Positions 56,070 to 64,000 of a stretch of DNA of 64,000 bases are shown piece after piece. Below the pieces are notes generated by a model. The model ran no database searches, was not told where the DNA came from, and saw only the letters and a list, made by a program, of their open reading frames with translations. The stretch is from Photobacterium jeanii. GTDB lineage: Bacteria; Pseudomonadota; Gammaproteobacteria; Enterobacterales; Vibrionaceae. Within the stretch, counting starts at the first letter, position 1, and each line of letters opens with the position of its first letter. The translations under genes and the position numbers were made by a program. The DNA lies in NCBI RefSeq assembly GCF_001650345.1, contig NZ_LVHF01000011.1, positions 62,001 to 126,000 of the forward strand, read 5' to 3'.

Positions 56070-57236
56070 ATGGAAATAACAATGGAAAATCAAATTAAGT
56101 TTCATGGTCGCGGTGGCGAGTTTTTCGGTATCTGGATCGTGAATCTATTGCTTAGTGTCGTGACACTTGGCATTTATTCAGCTTGGGCGAAGGTGCGTAC
56201 TAAAAAATACTTTTATGGTAATACCGAATTGGCTGGTGATCGTTTCGATTACCACGGTCAGCCAATCCAAATTTTGAAAGGTCGCATTGTTGCAATGATT
56301 TGTTTGGTGGTATGGGGTGTGAGTAACAACCTATTCCCAATTCTCTCTGTGATCTTACTATTCGGCTTTATTGCCATTATGCCGTGGCTTGTACGCTCTA
56401 ATGCGTGCTTTGATGCTCGGATGACCAGCTTTCGTAATGTGCACTTCGATTTCGTTGGCACCCTAAAAGGGGCATATTCAGTTTTCTTAATGTGGCCTTT
56501 GTTGTGCTACATCTTGTTTTTTTGTTGTTTCATCTTGGTTTCGTTTTTGAGTGCTTTCTCAATGATAGTTGGTGTCGTGGGGGGATTCTTAACGATTGGG
56601 CTTGGCTTCGTGTTGTTCTCTTGGGTTTCGGTGAAGTCAGCCTCGTATTTTGTGAATGGCTACCGTTTTGGTAACCATGCCTTTAGCGCGCAATTAGAAA
56701 CGAAAAAATACATTGTGACTTACTTGCTTGGTGGCTTGATTGGTGCAGGTATGATGGCGGTGATGATGGCGATTGCCATGGTCTTTGGTGGTGTGGCCGT
56801 GATTCAAATGATCGCAGAATCAAACTCAGCTGGCATCTCACCACAAATGGGAGCAAGCCTTGGCTTTATGATGGTGTTTACTTACCTAGGGGTGTTCTTA
56901 ACGGTGATGACCGTTAATGGCTTTATTCAAGCCCGTATCCGTAACTACTTGTTCAGCCAAATTAAAATTAATGGTGATACTGAATATGGTATGAGCTCAA
57001 CTATGACAGCAACAGGCTTGCTAGCGTTGATCTTAACTAACTTTTTACTACTGATTGTTACTTTGGGTTTTGCGCATCCTTGGGTCAAGGTGCGAAGCTC
57101 GCGTTATGTGGCCTCAGTCACTGCGGTGAAAGGGGATTTGACTGCACTCACAGTTCAAGGTGATGACGTTGACCCTGCATCAGCTGTCGCAGATGAAGTT
57201 GCACAAGCCTTTGACCTGAATTTAGGTATCGGATGA
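56070..57236 (+). CDS. DUF898 (YjgN-like) membrane protein
   Basis: A 388-residue membrane protein with about eight hydrophobic spans. The N-terminal signature reads KFHGRGGEFFGIWIVNLLLS and then YSAWAKVRTKKYFYGNT. A second copy of the same module appears near the C terminus (LTNFLLLIVTLGFAHPWVKV, then RSSRYVA), so the protein looks internally duplicated. Function is unknown. The start is either 56070 (MEITMENQ) or the Met at 56082, preceded by GGAAATAACA. It overlaps the following M48 peptidase gene by 4 bases, so the two are cotranslated and likely act together. Confidence 0.9.
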   Translation: MEITMENQIKFHGRGGEFFGIWIVNLLLSVVTLGIYSAWAKVRTKKYFYGNTELAGDRFDYHGQPIQILKGRIVAMICLVVWGVSNNLFPILSVILLFGFIAIMPWLVRSNACFDARMTSFRNVHFDFVGTLKGAYSVFLMWPLLCYILFFCCFILVSFLSAFSMIVGVVGGFLTIGLGFVLFSWVSVKSASYFVNGYRFGNHAFSAQLETKKYIVTYLLGGLIGAGMMAVMMAIAMVFGGVAVIQMIAESNSAGISPQMGASLGFMMVFTYLGVFLTVMTVNGFIQARIRNYLFSQIKINGDTEYGMSSTMTATGLLALILTNFLLLIVTLGFAHPWVKVRSSRYVASVTAVKGDLTALTVQGDDVDPASAVADEVAQAFDLNLGIG

Positions 57237-58342
57237 TCATCTCGGGCTACTTTCATCCCCCACACAGTAGCGAGAAATACCGCGCGGAAATTTTGCGGCT
57301 GTCTGAGCAGCGTATTCAGCTTGAATATGACCTAGGGCACCAAGCGTATAGCGATAGTGATATGTGTTCAAGCCGATGCCGCGCCAATGAGCATTGTCGG
57401 ACGGTGTGGCGGGTGGATGATTTAACACTAAGTCCCCCGCTTGGCCGCTTACCTGCTAAGTTGGATTTTCCTGATGGTTCGCAGTTTATCGCCGATGAAA
57501 GCGCACAATTGCAACAAGCGTTTCGCAATCCTCGTGGGGCATGGCTTCACAAATTGGAGCGCCATTTTCCGCTGATAGGTGTAAGTTTTGTCGCCTTATT
57601 TCTTTGTGGTGTACTTTTTTTCCGTTATGGGATGCCGTGGTTAACGGCGGGAGTGGTACAGGTATTACCCCCACAGGTAGCGGAAATCGTTGGCGAGCAG
57701 GTGCTAGATACTTTAGACCATCATTTGCTTGAATCCAGTCAGCTGCCCTTAGCACAACAAGCTGAGATCAAGCTGCGTTTTGTGAAGATGGTAGCTCAAT
57801 TGCCACCATTACCGGTTGAGCCTCAACTACACTTTCGTCGTTGGCAAGCAGGACCGAATGCGCTTGCATTAAGCGATGGCTCGGTGATTGTGTTCGATAG
57901 TTTGGTGGTGCTTGCGCAAACCCCCGCTCAACTCGATAGCATTTTGCTGCATGAACTTGGTCATATTGAACATCAGCATGTGATGAAGTCGGTTGTGCAC
58001 TCTGCTTTGCTATCGGCATCGATTGCTGTGGTTACTGGTGAAAGTACAGGCTTGATTGATACTTTTACTGGCGTGGGAGTGTTCTTGGCATCTCAAGGTT
58101 ATTCGCGTGACGCCGAGCGGGAAGCCGATGATTATGCTGCAGAGTACATGCTGACCTTGTATGGAAGTACGCGCCCTATGATCGAGATGTTCGCTTTACT
58201 GGCTGAAAATATCGCCGCAAGTCATCATGCGACGAAGCAAGATGGCGAATTGAGTGATGACGGAGCTCCAACATGGCTCAGCACTCATCCTGCGTTGAGT
58301 GAGCGAATAGAGCGTTTACAGCAGCGCAATGAGCTGTTTTGA
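57233..58342 (+). CDS. M48-family zinc metallopeptidase, membrane-anchored
   Basis: A 369-residue peptidase. A cytoplasmic N-terminal part (1-115) precedes one membrane span (about 118-140, LIGVSFVALFLCGVLFFRYG). The M48 domain contains the zinc motif LHELGHIEHQH (about residue 240) and the third zinc ligand in DAEREADDYAAEYM (about 285). The C-terminal LSTHPALSERIERL is typical of M48 proteins. The N terminus has several cysteines (MCSSRCRANEHC) that might form a small metal-binding site. Its ATG overlaps the DUF898 gene. Substrates are unknown. A terminator follows. Confidence 0.9.
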   Translation: MIISGYFHPPHSSEKYRAEILRLSEQRIQLEYDLGHQAYSDSDMCSSRCRANEHCRTVWRVDDLTLSPPLGRLPAKLDFPDGSQFIADESAQLQQAFRNPRGAWLHKLERHFPLIGVSFVALFLCGVLFFRYGMPWLTAGVVQVLPPQVAEIVGEQVLDTLDHHLLESSQLPLAQQAEIKLRFVKMVAQLPPLPVEPQLHFRRWQAGPNALALSDGSVIVFDSLVVLAQTPAQLDSILLHELGHIEHQHVMKSVVHSALLSASIAVVTGESTGLIDTFTGVGVFLASQGYSRDAEREADDYAAEYMLTLYGSTRPMIEMFALLAENIAASHHATKQDGELSDDGAPTWLSTHPALSERIERLQQRNELF

Positions 58343-58361
58343 GGTTCTCATTATTAACTTG

Positions 58362-58395
58362 AAAGGGAAATGCGTAAGCATTTCCCTTTTTTATT
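58362..58395. terminator. Bidirectional terminator after the M48 peptidase gene
   Basis: A perfect 12-bp stem (AAAGGGAAATGC/GCATTTCCCTTT) with a GTAA loop is followed by a T run. Confidence 0.88.
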
Positions 58396-58414
58396 GTTAT
58401 TTCATTTACCTGGC

Positions 58415-58816
58415 TTAATGCGGGCACATCATGTGATCAAATAACTGACTTTTTTGGCGTTCTTTTTGTTGCCACACGCGCTCATGGAAGTAGTAGGCAA
58501 GGGTATTACACGCGGGCTCAATCATCGCCATGATGCTGCCAATCAAGATATCACCAGTAAGTAGGTACACCACAGTGAAGGCAACACTAAAGTGCACGAC
58601 CGCAAAGCTGGCGGTTTTGTTGCCCGGGGCTGCAAAGCGCGATTGCTTCAACGCGTTGGTTTGCCAAACTTTCTCGTGGAAGTAAAACGCCACTGTGTTA
58701 ACCATTGGCTCGATCATCGCAATCAAGCTACCAATAATGATGTCGCCTGTAAGTAGGAAGGCAACACTGAATGCAATGGTAAAGTGGATAGCAGCGAAGC
58801 TGATGGTCTTTTTCAT
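58415..58816 (-). CDS. Tandem DUF2061 membrane protein
   Basis: A 133-residue membrane protein made of two similar DUF2061 units. Unit 1 reads KTISFAAIHFTIAFSVAFLL then TGDIIIGSLIAMIEPMVNTV, and ends YFHEKVWQ. Unit 2 repeats it almost residue by residue (KTASFAVVHFSVAFTVVYLL, TGDILIGSIMAMIEPACNTL, YFHERVWQ). Each unit should form two short membrane helices. The ATG at 58816 has GAGGA upstream. The frame continues to 58855 without support. Function is unknown. The C-terminal tail ends in HMMCPH. Confidence 0.85.
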   Translation of the reverse strand: MKKTISFAAIHFTIAFSVAFLLTGDIIIGSLIAMIEPMVNTVAFYFHEKVWQTNALKQSRFAAPGNKTASFAVVHFSVAFTVVYLLTGDILIGSIMAMIEPACNTLAYYFHERVWQQKERQKSQLFDHMMCPH

Positions 58817-58928
58817 GGTGATGTCCTCTGTCGTTATGGCGCTATTATTCCTCACTAGAGTTAATTACTAAATTCGATTGTTTTTATTGTTTTGATAGCT
58901 ATTAGCTATTGGTTTTGTACGGGCATAA

Positions 58929-58958
58929 AAAAAGAGCTGCCTAGAGGGCAGCTCTTAA
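58929..58958 (-). terminator. Rho-independent terminator of valS
   Basis: A perfect 10-bp stem AAGAGCTGCC/GGCAGCTCTT with a 5-base loop is followed on the minus strand by a T run. It lies 31 bases after the valS stop codon. Confidence 0.87.
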
Positions 58959-58988
58959 TAGCGTTTTTAGAACGGGTAACGAGTACGC

Positions 58989-61847
58989 TTATAGCGCAGC
59001 AATCGTTACTTTTTGTGCTTCTAGCTTAGCCAATGTGTCTTGGTAGCCAGTTAGCTTTTCACGTTCTTTAGCGATCACCGCTTCAGGTGCTTTTGCAACG
59101 AAACCTTCGTTACCTAGCTTACCTTCGATGCGTTTGATTTCACCTTGGATCTTAGCAACTTCTTTGTCTAGACGAGCAAGCTCTGCGTCTTTGTCGATTA
59201 GACCAGCCATTGGGATCATTAGCTCAGATTTGCCCACAAGTGCAGTTGCACATGCAGGTGTTTCTTCGCCGTCAGCCAATACTTTAATGCTGTCTAGTTT
59301 TGCTAGAGAAGAAAGCACAATCGTGTTTGCTTCTAGGCGAGCAGCGTCTTTTTCATCCGCTACTTTCAGCATTACATCTAGACCTTTGCTTGGCGCGATA
59401 TCGTATTCAGCACGTAGGTTACGGATGCTGGTGATGAAGGCTTTCACCCACTCGATATCAGCAACAGCGTCAGCATTGAAGTTTGCTTCTTCAAACTGAG
59501 GCAGTGCTTGTAGCATGATAGTATCACCTTCAACACCGTTAACTAGCGGCTTCACGCTCTGCCAGATAGTTTCAGTAATGTAAGGCAGTACTGGGTGTGC
59601 TAGACGTAGCGTTTTCTCTAGTACAGTGATTAGTGTGTGGCGAGTTGCACGTTGTTGTGCTTCGCTACCTTTCCACAGTACAGGCTTAGTTAGCTCTAGG
59701 TACCAGTCACAGAATTGGTTCCAGATGAACTCGTAAATTGTGCCTGCTGCCATATCAAGACGGTAGTTCTCGATATGAGCGTTGAACTCTTTCGCTGCAA
59801 GTTCAAACTGAGACTCGATCCACTTGTCTGCTAGTGAGAATTCCATCTCACCGCCGTTCATGCCGCAATCTTGCTCTTCTGTGTTCATCAGTACGTAACG
59901 GCTTGCGTTCCATAGCTTATTACAGAAGTTACGGTAACCTTCTAGGCGCTTCATGTCCCAGTTGATATCACGACCAGTCGACGCCATTGCCGCTAGAGTA
60001 AAGCGCAGTGCGTCAGTACCGTAGGCTTCAATACCGTTCTCAAACGTTTTACGCGTTTGTTTTTCGATCTTCGCCGCTAGTTTTGGTTGCATCATGTTGC
60101 CACAACGCTTCTCAACTAGCTCTTCTAGGCCAATACCGTCGATCATGTCGATTGGGTCGATAACGTTACCTTTCGACTTCGACATCTTGTCGCCGTTTTC
60201 GTCACGGATCAGACCCGTTACGTAAACGGTTTTGAATGGTACTTGTGGTTTGCCGTTTTCATCTTTACAGAAGTACATGGTCATCATGATCATGCGAGCA
60301 ACCCAGAAGAAGATGATGTCAAAACCTGTTACCAACACATCTGATGGGTGGAAGGTTTTCAGATCTGGTGTTTGCTCAGGCCAGCCTTGCGTACCGAAGG
60401 TCCACAATGCAGATGAGAACCAAGTATCCAGTACATCGTCGTCTTGGCGTAGGACAACGACAGGTGCAAGGTTGTTGTTTGCACGAACTTCTTCTTCAGT
60501 GCGGCCAACGTATACTTTACCTTCGTTATCGTACCAAGCTGGGATACGGTGACCCCACCAAAGTTGACGAGAGATACACCAGTCTTGAATGTCACGCATC
60601 CAAGAGAAGTACATGTTTTCGTATTGCTTAGGTACGAATTGGATCTCACCGTCTTCAACTGCTTTGGTTGCCGTTTCTGCTAGAGGCGCAGCACGTACGT
60701 ACCATTGGTCAGTCAGCATTGGCTCGATAACAACACCACCACGGTCACCGTAAGGTACGGTTAAGTCGTGATCTTTAATTTCTTCAAGTAGACCTAGCTC
60801 TTCAAACTCTGCCACGATTGCTTTACGTGCCGCAAAGCGTTCCATACCGTGGTATTTCGCAGGTAGATCGGTCGCGTATGCTGTGCTTGGTTCACCGTTA
60901 GTAGTGAAAACTTCAGCGGCATCACGGATGTCTGCGTTGAAAGTCAGGATATTGATCATAGGTAGGCTGTGACGCTTACCTACTTCGTAGTCATTGAAGT
61001 CGTGCGCAGGAGTGATCTTCACACAACCTGTGCCTTTTTCCATATCAGCGTGCTCATCGCCCACGATTGGGATACGACGGTCTACGATAGGAAGTAGAAT
61101 TTCTTTACCGATCAGATCTTTGTAACGTGGATCTTCAGGGTTCACTGCAACACCCGTATCACCCAGCATGGTTTCTGGACGTGTGGTTGCTACAACGATG
61201 TAGTCTTTGCCTTCTGCGGTTTTCACACCGTCCGCTAGTGGGTAGCGGAAGTGCCACATGTGGCCTTTCTTATCTTTGTTTTCAACTTCTAGATCAGAGA
61301 TCGCAGTGTGTAGTTTTGGATCCCAGTTAACTAGACGTTTACCACGGTAGATAAGGTCGTCTTCGTATAGGCGAACGAATACTTCTTGTACGGCATTAGA
61401 TAGACCGTCATCCATCGTGAAACGTTCACGATCCCAGTCTACCGATGCGCCAAGGCGACGAAGCTGTTGGGTAATGTTACCGCCAGACTCCGCTTTCCAT
61501 TCCCAGATCTTGTCGATGAAAGCGTCGCGACCGTAGTCGTGCTTGGTTTTACCTTCTTCGGCTGCGATCTTACGCTCCACAACCATTTGGGTTGCGATAC
61601 CTGCGTGGTCGGTACCGACTTGCCAAAGGGTGTTTTTGCCTTTCATACGCTCACAACGGATCAGGGTATCCATGATGGTATCCTGGAACGCGTGGCCCAT
61701 GTGTAGGCTACCCGTGACGTTTGGCGGTGGGATCATGATGCTGTAAGCATCTTTAGATGTGTCACCATGAGGCTTGAAGTAACCAGCCTCTTCCCAGCGC
61801 TGATATAGCGCCTGCTCAATTGATTGTGGGTTGTATGTCTTTTCCAT
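58989..61847 (-). CDS. valS: Valine--tRNA ligase
   Basis: ValS charges tRNA-Val and edits misactivated threonine. The 952-residue class I synthetase has the HIGH-type motif in [17 protein letters not shown] (about residues 38-54). The CP1 editing domain follows ([13 protein letters not shown] region), then the KMSKS loop in [15 protein letters not shown] (about 550). An anticodon-binding domain and a C-terminal coiled coil ([19 protein letters not shown]) complete the length (E. coli 951). holC lies 29 bases upstream and pepA before it, the standard pepA-holC-valS operon. Confidence 0.98.
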   Translation of the reverse strand: MEKTYNPQSIEQALYQRWEEAGYFKPHGDTSKDAYSIMIPPPNVTGSLHMGHAFQDTIMDTLIRCERMKGKNTLWQVGTDHAGIATQMVVERKIAAEEGKTKHDYGRDAFIDKIWEWKAESGGNITQQLRRLGASVDWDRERFTMDDGLSNAVQEVFVRLYEDDLIYRGKRLVNWDPKLHTAISDLEVENKDKKGHMWHFRYPLADGVKTAEGKDYIVVATTRPETMLGDTGVAVNPEDPRYKDLIGKEILLPIVDRRIPIVGDEHADMEKGTGCVKITPAHDFNDYEVGKRHSLPMINILTFNADIRDAAEVFTTNGEPSTAYATDLPAKYHGMERFAARKAIVAEFEELGLLEEIKDHDLTVPYGDRGGVVIEPMLTDQWYVRAAPLAETATKAVEDGEIQFVPKQYENMYFSWMRDIQDWCISRQLWWGHRIPAWYDNEGKVYVGRTEEEVRANNNLAPVVVLRQDDDVLDTWFSSALWTFGTQGWPEQTPDLKTFHPSDVLVTGFDIIFFWVARMIMMTMYFCKDENGKPQVPFKTVYVTGLIRDENGDKMSKSKGNVIDPIDMIDGIGLEELVEKRCGNMMQPKLAAKIEKQTRKTFENGIEAYGTDALRFTLAAMASTGRDINWDMKRLEGYRNFCNKLWNASRYVLMNTEEQDCGMNGGEMEFSLADKWIESQFELAAKEFNAHIENYRLDMAAGTIYEFIWNQFCDWYLELTKPVLWKGSEAQQRATRHTLITVLEKTLRLAHPVLPYITETIWQSVKPLVNGVEGDTIMLQALPQFEEANFNADAVADIEWVKAFITSIRNLRAEYDIAPSKGLDVMLKVADEKDAARLEANTIVLSSLAKLDSIKVLADGEETPACATALVGKSELMIPMAGLIDKDAELARLDKEVAKIQGEIKRIEGKLGNEGFVAKAPEAVIAKEREKLTGYQDTLAKLEAQKVTIAAL

Positions 61848-61876
61848 AGCGCTCTTAGAAGGATCTATATGGGAAT

Positions 61877-62329
61877 TTAGGGCGTCTCAGGGGCAGCGGT
61901 AGTCTGCAATTGAATGCCATTTAGCCGATAAGCTTTATAACGTTCGCGGGCTAGCTGCTTGAGTTTTTCGTCGCAAGGCACGAAGTCTATCACTTGTGAG
62001 AAGGTTACGGCAAAATTTGGTGCATCTGGGCTTAAATTAATCAGTGCACTGCGGCGTCCGGTATGGCGCAATGTTTGCCAGCCAATTTCTACTGGGGAGC
62101 CACTGCGACCGCCTTCGCCGATCAAATTATGCGGAACAAAGTTATCTGGCGTTTGCTGCCAGAGGTATTCATCGATTTGTTCTGCTTGCGCTTTACTTTC
62201 TGCCAAGATGTAAACTTTATGACCTTGCTGATAACACCACGCTGCTTGGTGACAGGCAAAGTGCAGCTGATACTCAGGATCGGCGGCAAGGTGACTGTCT
62301 TCAAGTATATAAAAGGTAGCATGGGTCAT
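61877..62329 (-). CDS. holC: DNA polymerase III chi subunit
   Basis: The chi subunit, with psi, links the clamp loader to single-stranded DNA-binding protein. The 150-residue protein begins [13 protein letters not shown]. It contains [20 protein letters not shown] and a central [20 protein letters not shown] with the conserved Trp and Pro of the family, then [12 protein letters not shown]. It lies between pepA and valS, as in E. coli. Confidence 0.95.
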   Translation of the reverse strand: MTHATFYILEDSHLAADPEYQLHFACHQAAWCYQQGHKVYILAESKAQAEQIDEYLWQQTPDNFVPHNLIGEGGRSGSPVEIGWQTLRHTGRRSALINLSPDAPNFAVTFSQVIDFVPCDEKLKQLARERYKAYRLNGIQLQTTAAPETP

Positions 62330-62361
62330 CGGTTTTACTCTGTTTTGAGAATGCTCAAAAT

Positions 62362-62390
62362 GAAAAGGGAGCCGTTTGGCCCCCTTTATT
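62362..62390 (-). terminator. Hairpin between pepA and holC (partial terminator)
   Basis: On the minus strand AAGGGGGCC pairs with GGCTCCCTT with one mismatch and a 4-base AAAC loop, followed by TTTCATTTT. It may limit read-through from pepA into holC-valS. Confidence 0.5.
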
Positions 62391-62397
62391 GTGTGTC

Positions 62398-63906
62398 TTA
62401 TTCGACGTTCTCTAGGCCAGCTCGGTTGAGTAAGAATTGGACTAGTAGTGGGACCGGACGACCCGTTGCGCCTTTCGCTTTACCACCTGTCCAAGCTGTA
62501 CCTGCGATATCCAGGTGCGCCCAGTTGTATTTCTTGGTGAAACGAGAAAGGAAACAACCCGCGGTAATCGTACCTGCACCTGGCGAGCCAAGGTTTGCCA
62601 TGTCTGCAAACGGGCTTGCGAGTTGCTCTTGGTACTCGTCGGTCATCGGTAGACGCCATGCACGGTCACCCGCTTGCTCAGACGCATTGATGAGCTCGTG
62701 CGCCAGTGGGTTGTGGTTCGCAATCAGACCGCTGATGTGGTTACCTAGGGCAACAACACAAGCACCGGTTAGCGTTGCCACGTCAACCACACACTCAGGT
62801 TCGAAACGCTCAACATACGTTAGCGCATCACACAATACCAAACGACCTTCTGCATCGGTGTTAAGCACTTCAACCGTTTGACCAGACATCGTGGTTAGGA
62901 TGTCACCCGGACGGTAAGCGTTACCACCTGGCATGTTTTCACAGCCAGCAAGAATACCCACCACATTGATTGGCAGATTCAGTTTCGCCAGTGACTTCAT
63001 GGCACCGAATACGGTTGCTGCACCACACATGTCGTACTTCATCTCGTCCATCTGTGCGGATGGCTTGATAGAGATACCGCCTGAATCGAACGTCAGACCT
63101 TTACCAACAAGTACAATCGGCTTCGCGTCTGGATCTGGGTTACCTTTGTATTCGATAACCGACATCATGGCTTCGTTTTTCGAGCCTTGACCAACCGCTA
63201 GGTACGAGGTCATGCCGAGCTCTTTCATTTCTTGCTCGCCAATGATCTTGGTATTTACGGTTTCAAAATCATCTGCAAGGCGGCGCGCTTGTGATGCAAG
63301 GTATGCAGGGTTTGCCACGTTTGGTGGCATGTTGCCAAGATCTTTACCTGCCTTAACGCCTGAAGCGACAGCAAGACCGTGGGCAATCGCACGTTCGCCA
63401 AGTGAAAGCTCACGACGGGTTGGTACATTGAATACCAATTTTCGTAGTGGACGGCGCGTTTCAGGCTTGCTGCTCTTGAATTGATCGAAGGTGTAAAGGC
63501 TGTCTTTGGTTGTTTCTACTGCTTGGCGAACCTTCCAGTAAGTATCACGGCCTTTTACATGCAGTTCTGTTAAGAAACATACCGCTTCCATTGAACCCGT
63601 TTCGTTCAGGGTGCTAATGGTTTTCTTGATGATTTGCTTGTATTGGCGTTCATCAAGCTCGCGTTCTTTACCACAACCGACAAGTAATACACGCTCAGAC
63701 AGTACGTTAGGTACATGGTGAAGCAGTAGCATTTGGCCTGGTTTACCTTCTAGGTCACCACGACGTAGTAGGGAACTAATGTAGCCATCGCTAATCTTAT
63801 CTAGTTGTTCGGCGATTGGAGAAAGGCGACGTGGTTCAAATACGCCCACGACAATACAGGCACTGCGCTGTTTCTCGGGGCTGCCACTTTTAACACTGAA
63901 CTCCAT
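62398..63906 (-). CDS. pepA: Leucyl aminopeptidase A (cytosol aminopeptidase)
   Basis: PepA is a hexameric M17 metalloaminopeptidase that removes N-terminal residues. In E. coli it also binds DNA in plasmid resolution and in regulation of carAB and other genes. The 502-residue protein has an N-terminal macro-like domain (1-170), the metal and catalytic segment [18 protein letters not shown], and the signature [11 protein letters not shown]. coli PepA has 503 residues. The 94 bases before it to the window edge look like a promoter region, shared in related genomes with divergent lptF. V. cholerae has pepA, holC and valS in the same order. Confidence 0.97.
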   Translation of the reverse strand: MEFSVKSGSPEKQRSACIVVGVFEPRRLSPIAEQLDKISDGYISSLLRRGDLEGKPGQMLLLHHVPNVLSERVLLVGCGKERELDERQYKQIIKKTISTLNETGSMEAVCFLTELHVKGRDTYWKVRQAVETTKDSLYTFDQFKSSKPETRRPLRKLVFNVPTRRELSLGERAIAHGLAVASGVKAGKDLGNMPPNVANPAYLASQARRLADDFETVNTKIIGEQEMKELGMTSYLAVGQGSKNEAMMSVIEYKGNPDPDAKPIVLVGKGLTFDSGGISIKPSAQMDEMKYDMCGAATVFGAMKSLAKLNLPINVVGILAGCENMPGGNAYRPGDILTTMSGQTVEVLNTDAEGRLVLCDALTYVERFEPECVVDVATLTGACVVALGNHISGLIANHNPLAHELINASEQAGDRAWRLPMTDEYQEQLASPFADMANLGSPGAGTITAGCFLSRFTKKYNWAHLDIAGTAWTGGKAKGATGRPVPLLVQFLLNRAGLENVE

Positions 63907-64000
63907 GCGTACTCCTACATCCTATATAAAGACAATTAGGGCTAAATGTTAGATAATGCCGCACTGACTTGCTGGATCACTGTAACAGTATAGGCTCTAT

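Noticed and set aside
1..64000. Mobile elements, prophage genes, CRISPR arrays or toxin-antitoxin pairs
   Set aside because: No transposase, integrase, repeat-spacer array or recognisable toxin-antitoxin pair was found on reading all frames.

Overview
The window is chromosomal DNA of a gammaproteobacterium of the family Vibrionaceae, most likely Vibrio or a close genus. The evidence is the gene content and local order: hldE-glnE-MCP-ygiF-pit-ygiM-gspBA-cca, the tolC/nudF-yqiB-cpdA-yqiA-parE-parC-plsC block, the rpsU-yqeY-dnaG-rpoD operon, argF-pyrB-pyrI-ridA, and valS-holC-pepA. Protein sequences also look Vibrio-like. I cannot name the species. An arginine deiminase (ADI) pathway and a type I isopentenyl diphosphate isomerase, both patchy in this family, would help to narrow it. 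No insertion sequence, prophage, CRISPR array or rRNA was seen, and one tRNA is present.

Layout. Bases 1-8300 hold the end of a fatty-acyl-CoA ligase, ilvIH, a small-protein unit, a GntR/FCD regulator, pykF, an unrecognised lipoprotein and tRNA-Ile2(CAU). Bases 8300-18060 hold the macromolecular synthesis operon (rpsU-yqeY-dnaG-rpoD), divergent tsaD, plsY, folB-folK-uppP and cca. Bases 18130-28025 hold gspAB, an SH3-domain membrane protein, a phosphate transporter with its PhoU-like partner, a triphosphatase (CYTH-CHAD), a K+ channel and a chemoreceptor. Bases 28288-43019 hold glnE, hldE, tolC, the nudF-to-parE run, parC, plsC and idi.

Bases 43086-53860 are the arginine/carbamoyl-phosphate neighbourhood, all on the minus strand. 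Read in the direction of transcription, it is a small Arg-rich ORF, an ArcD-like exchanger, arcA, arcC, an ornithine carbamoyltransferase, pyrB, pyrI, a lipoprotein serine protease, an ArgR-family regulator and ridA. Together ArcD, ArcA, OTCase and ArcC can import arginine, convert it to ornithine, CO2 and ammonia, and make ATP. The carbamoyl phosphate intermediate is also the substrate of PyrBI.

Bases 54387-64000 hold rraB, a MarR-GNAT fusion, a DUF898/M48 peptidase pair, a tandem DUF2061 protein, valS, holC and pepA.

Most of the window is conserved core. The least explained signals are around the ADI genes: the Arg-rich ORF that shares an exact 26-bp initiation region with arcA, three hairpins between it and arcD, a TTATGC/GCATAA palindrome upstream of the ArgR-like gene with related heptamers near the arc genes, and long AT-rich leaders. 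A clear pyrB attenuator with a U-rich leader peptide is also visible.
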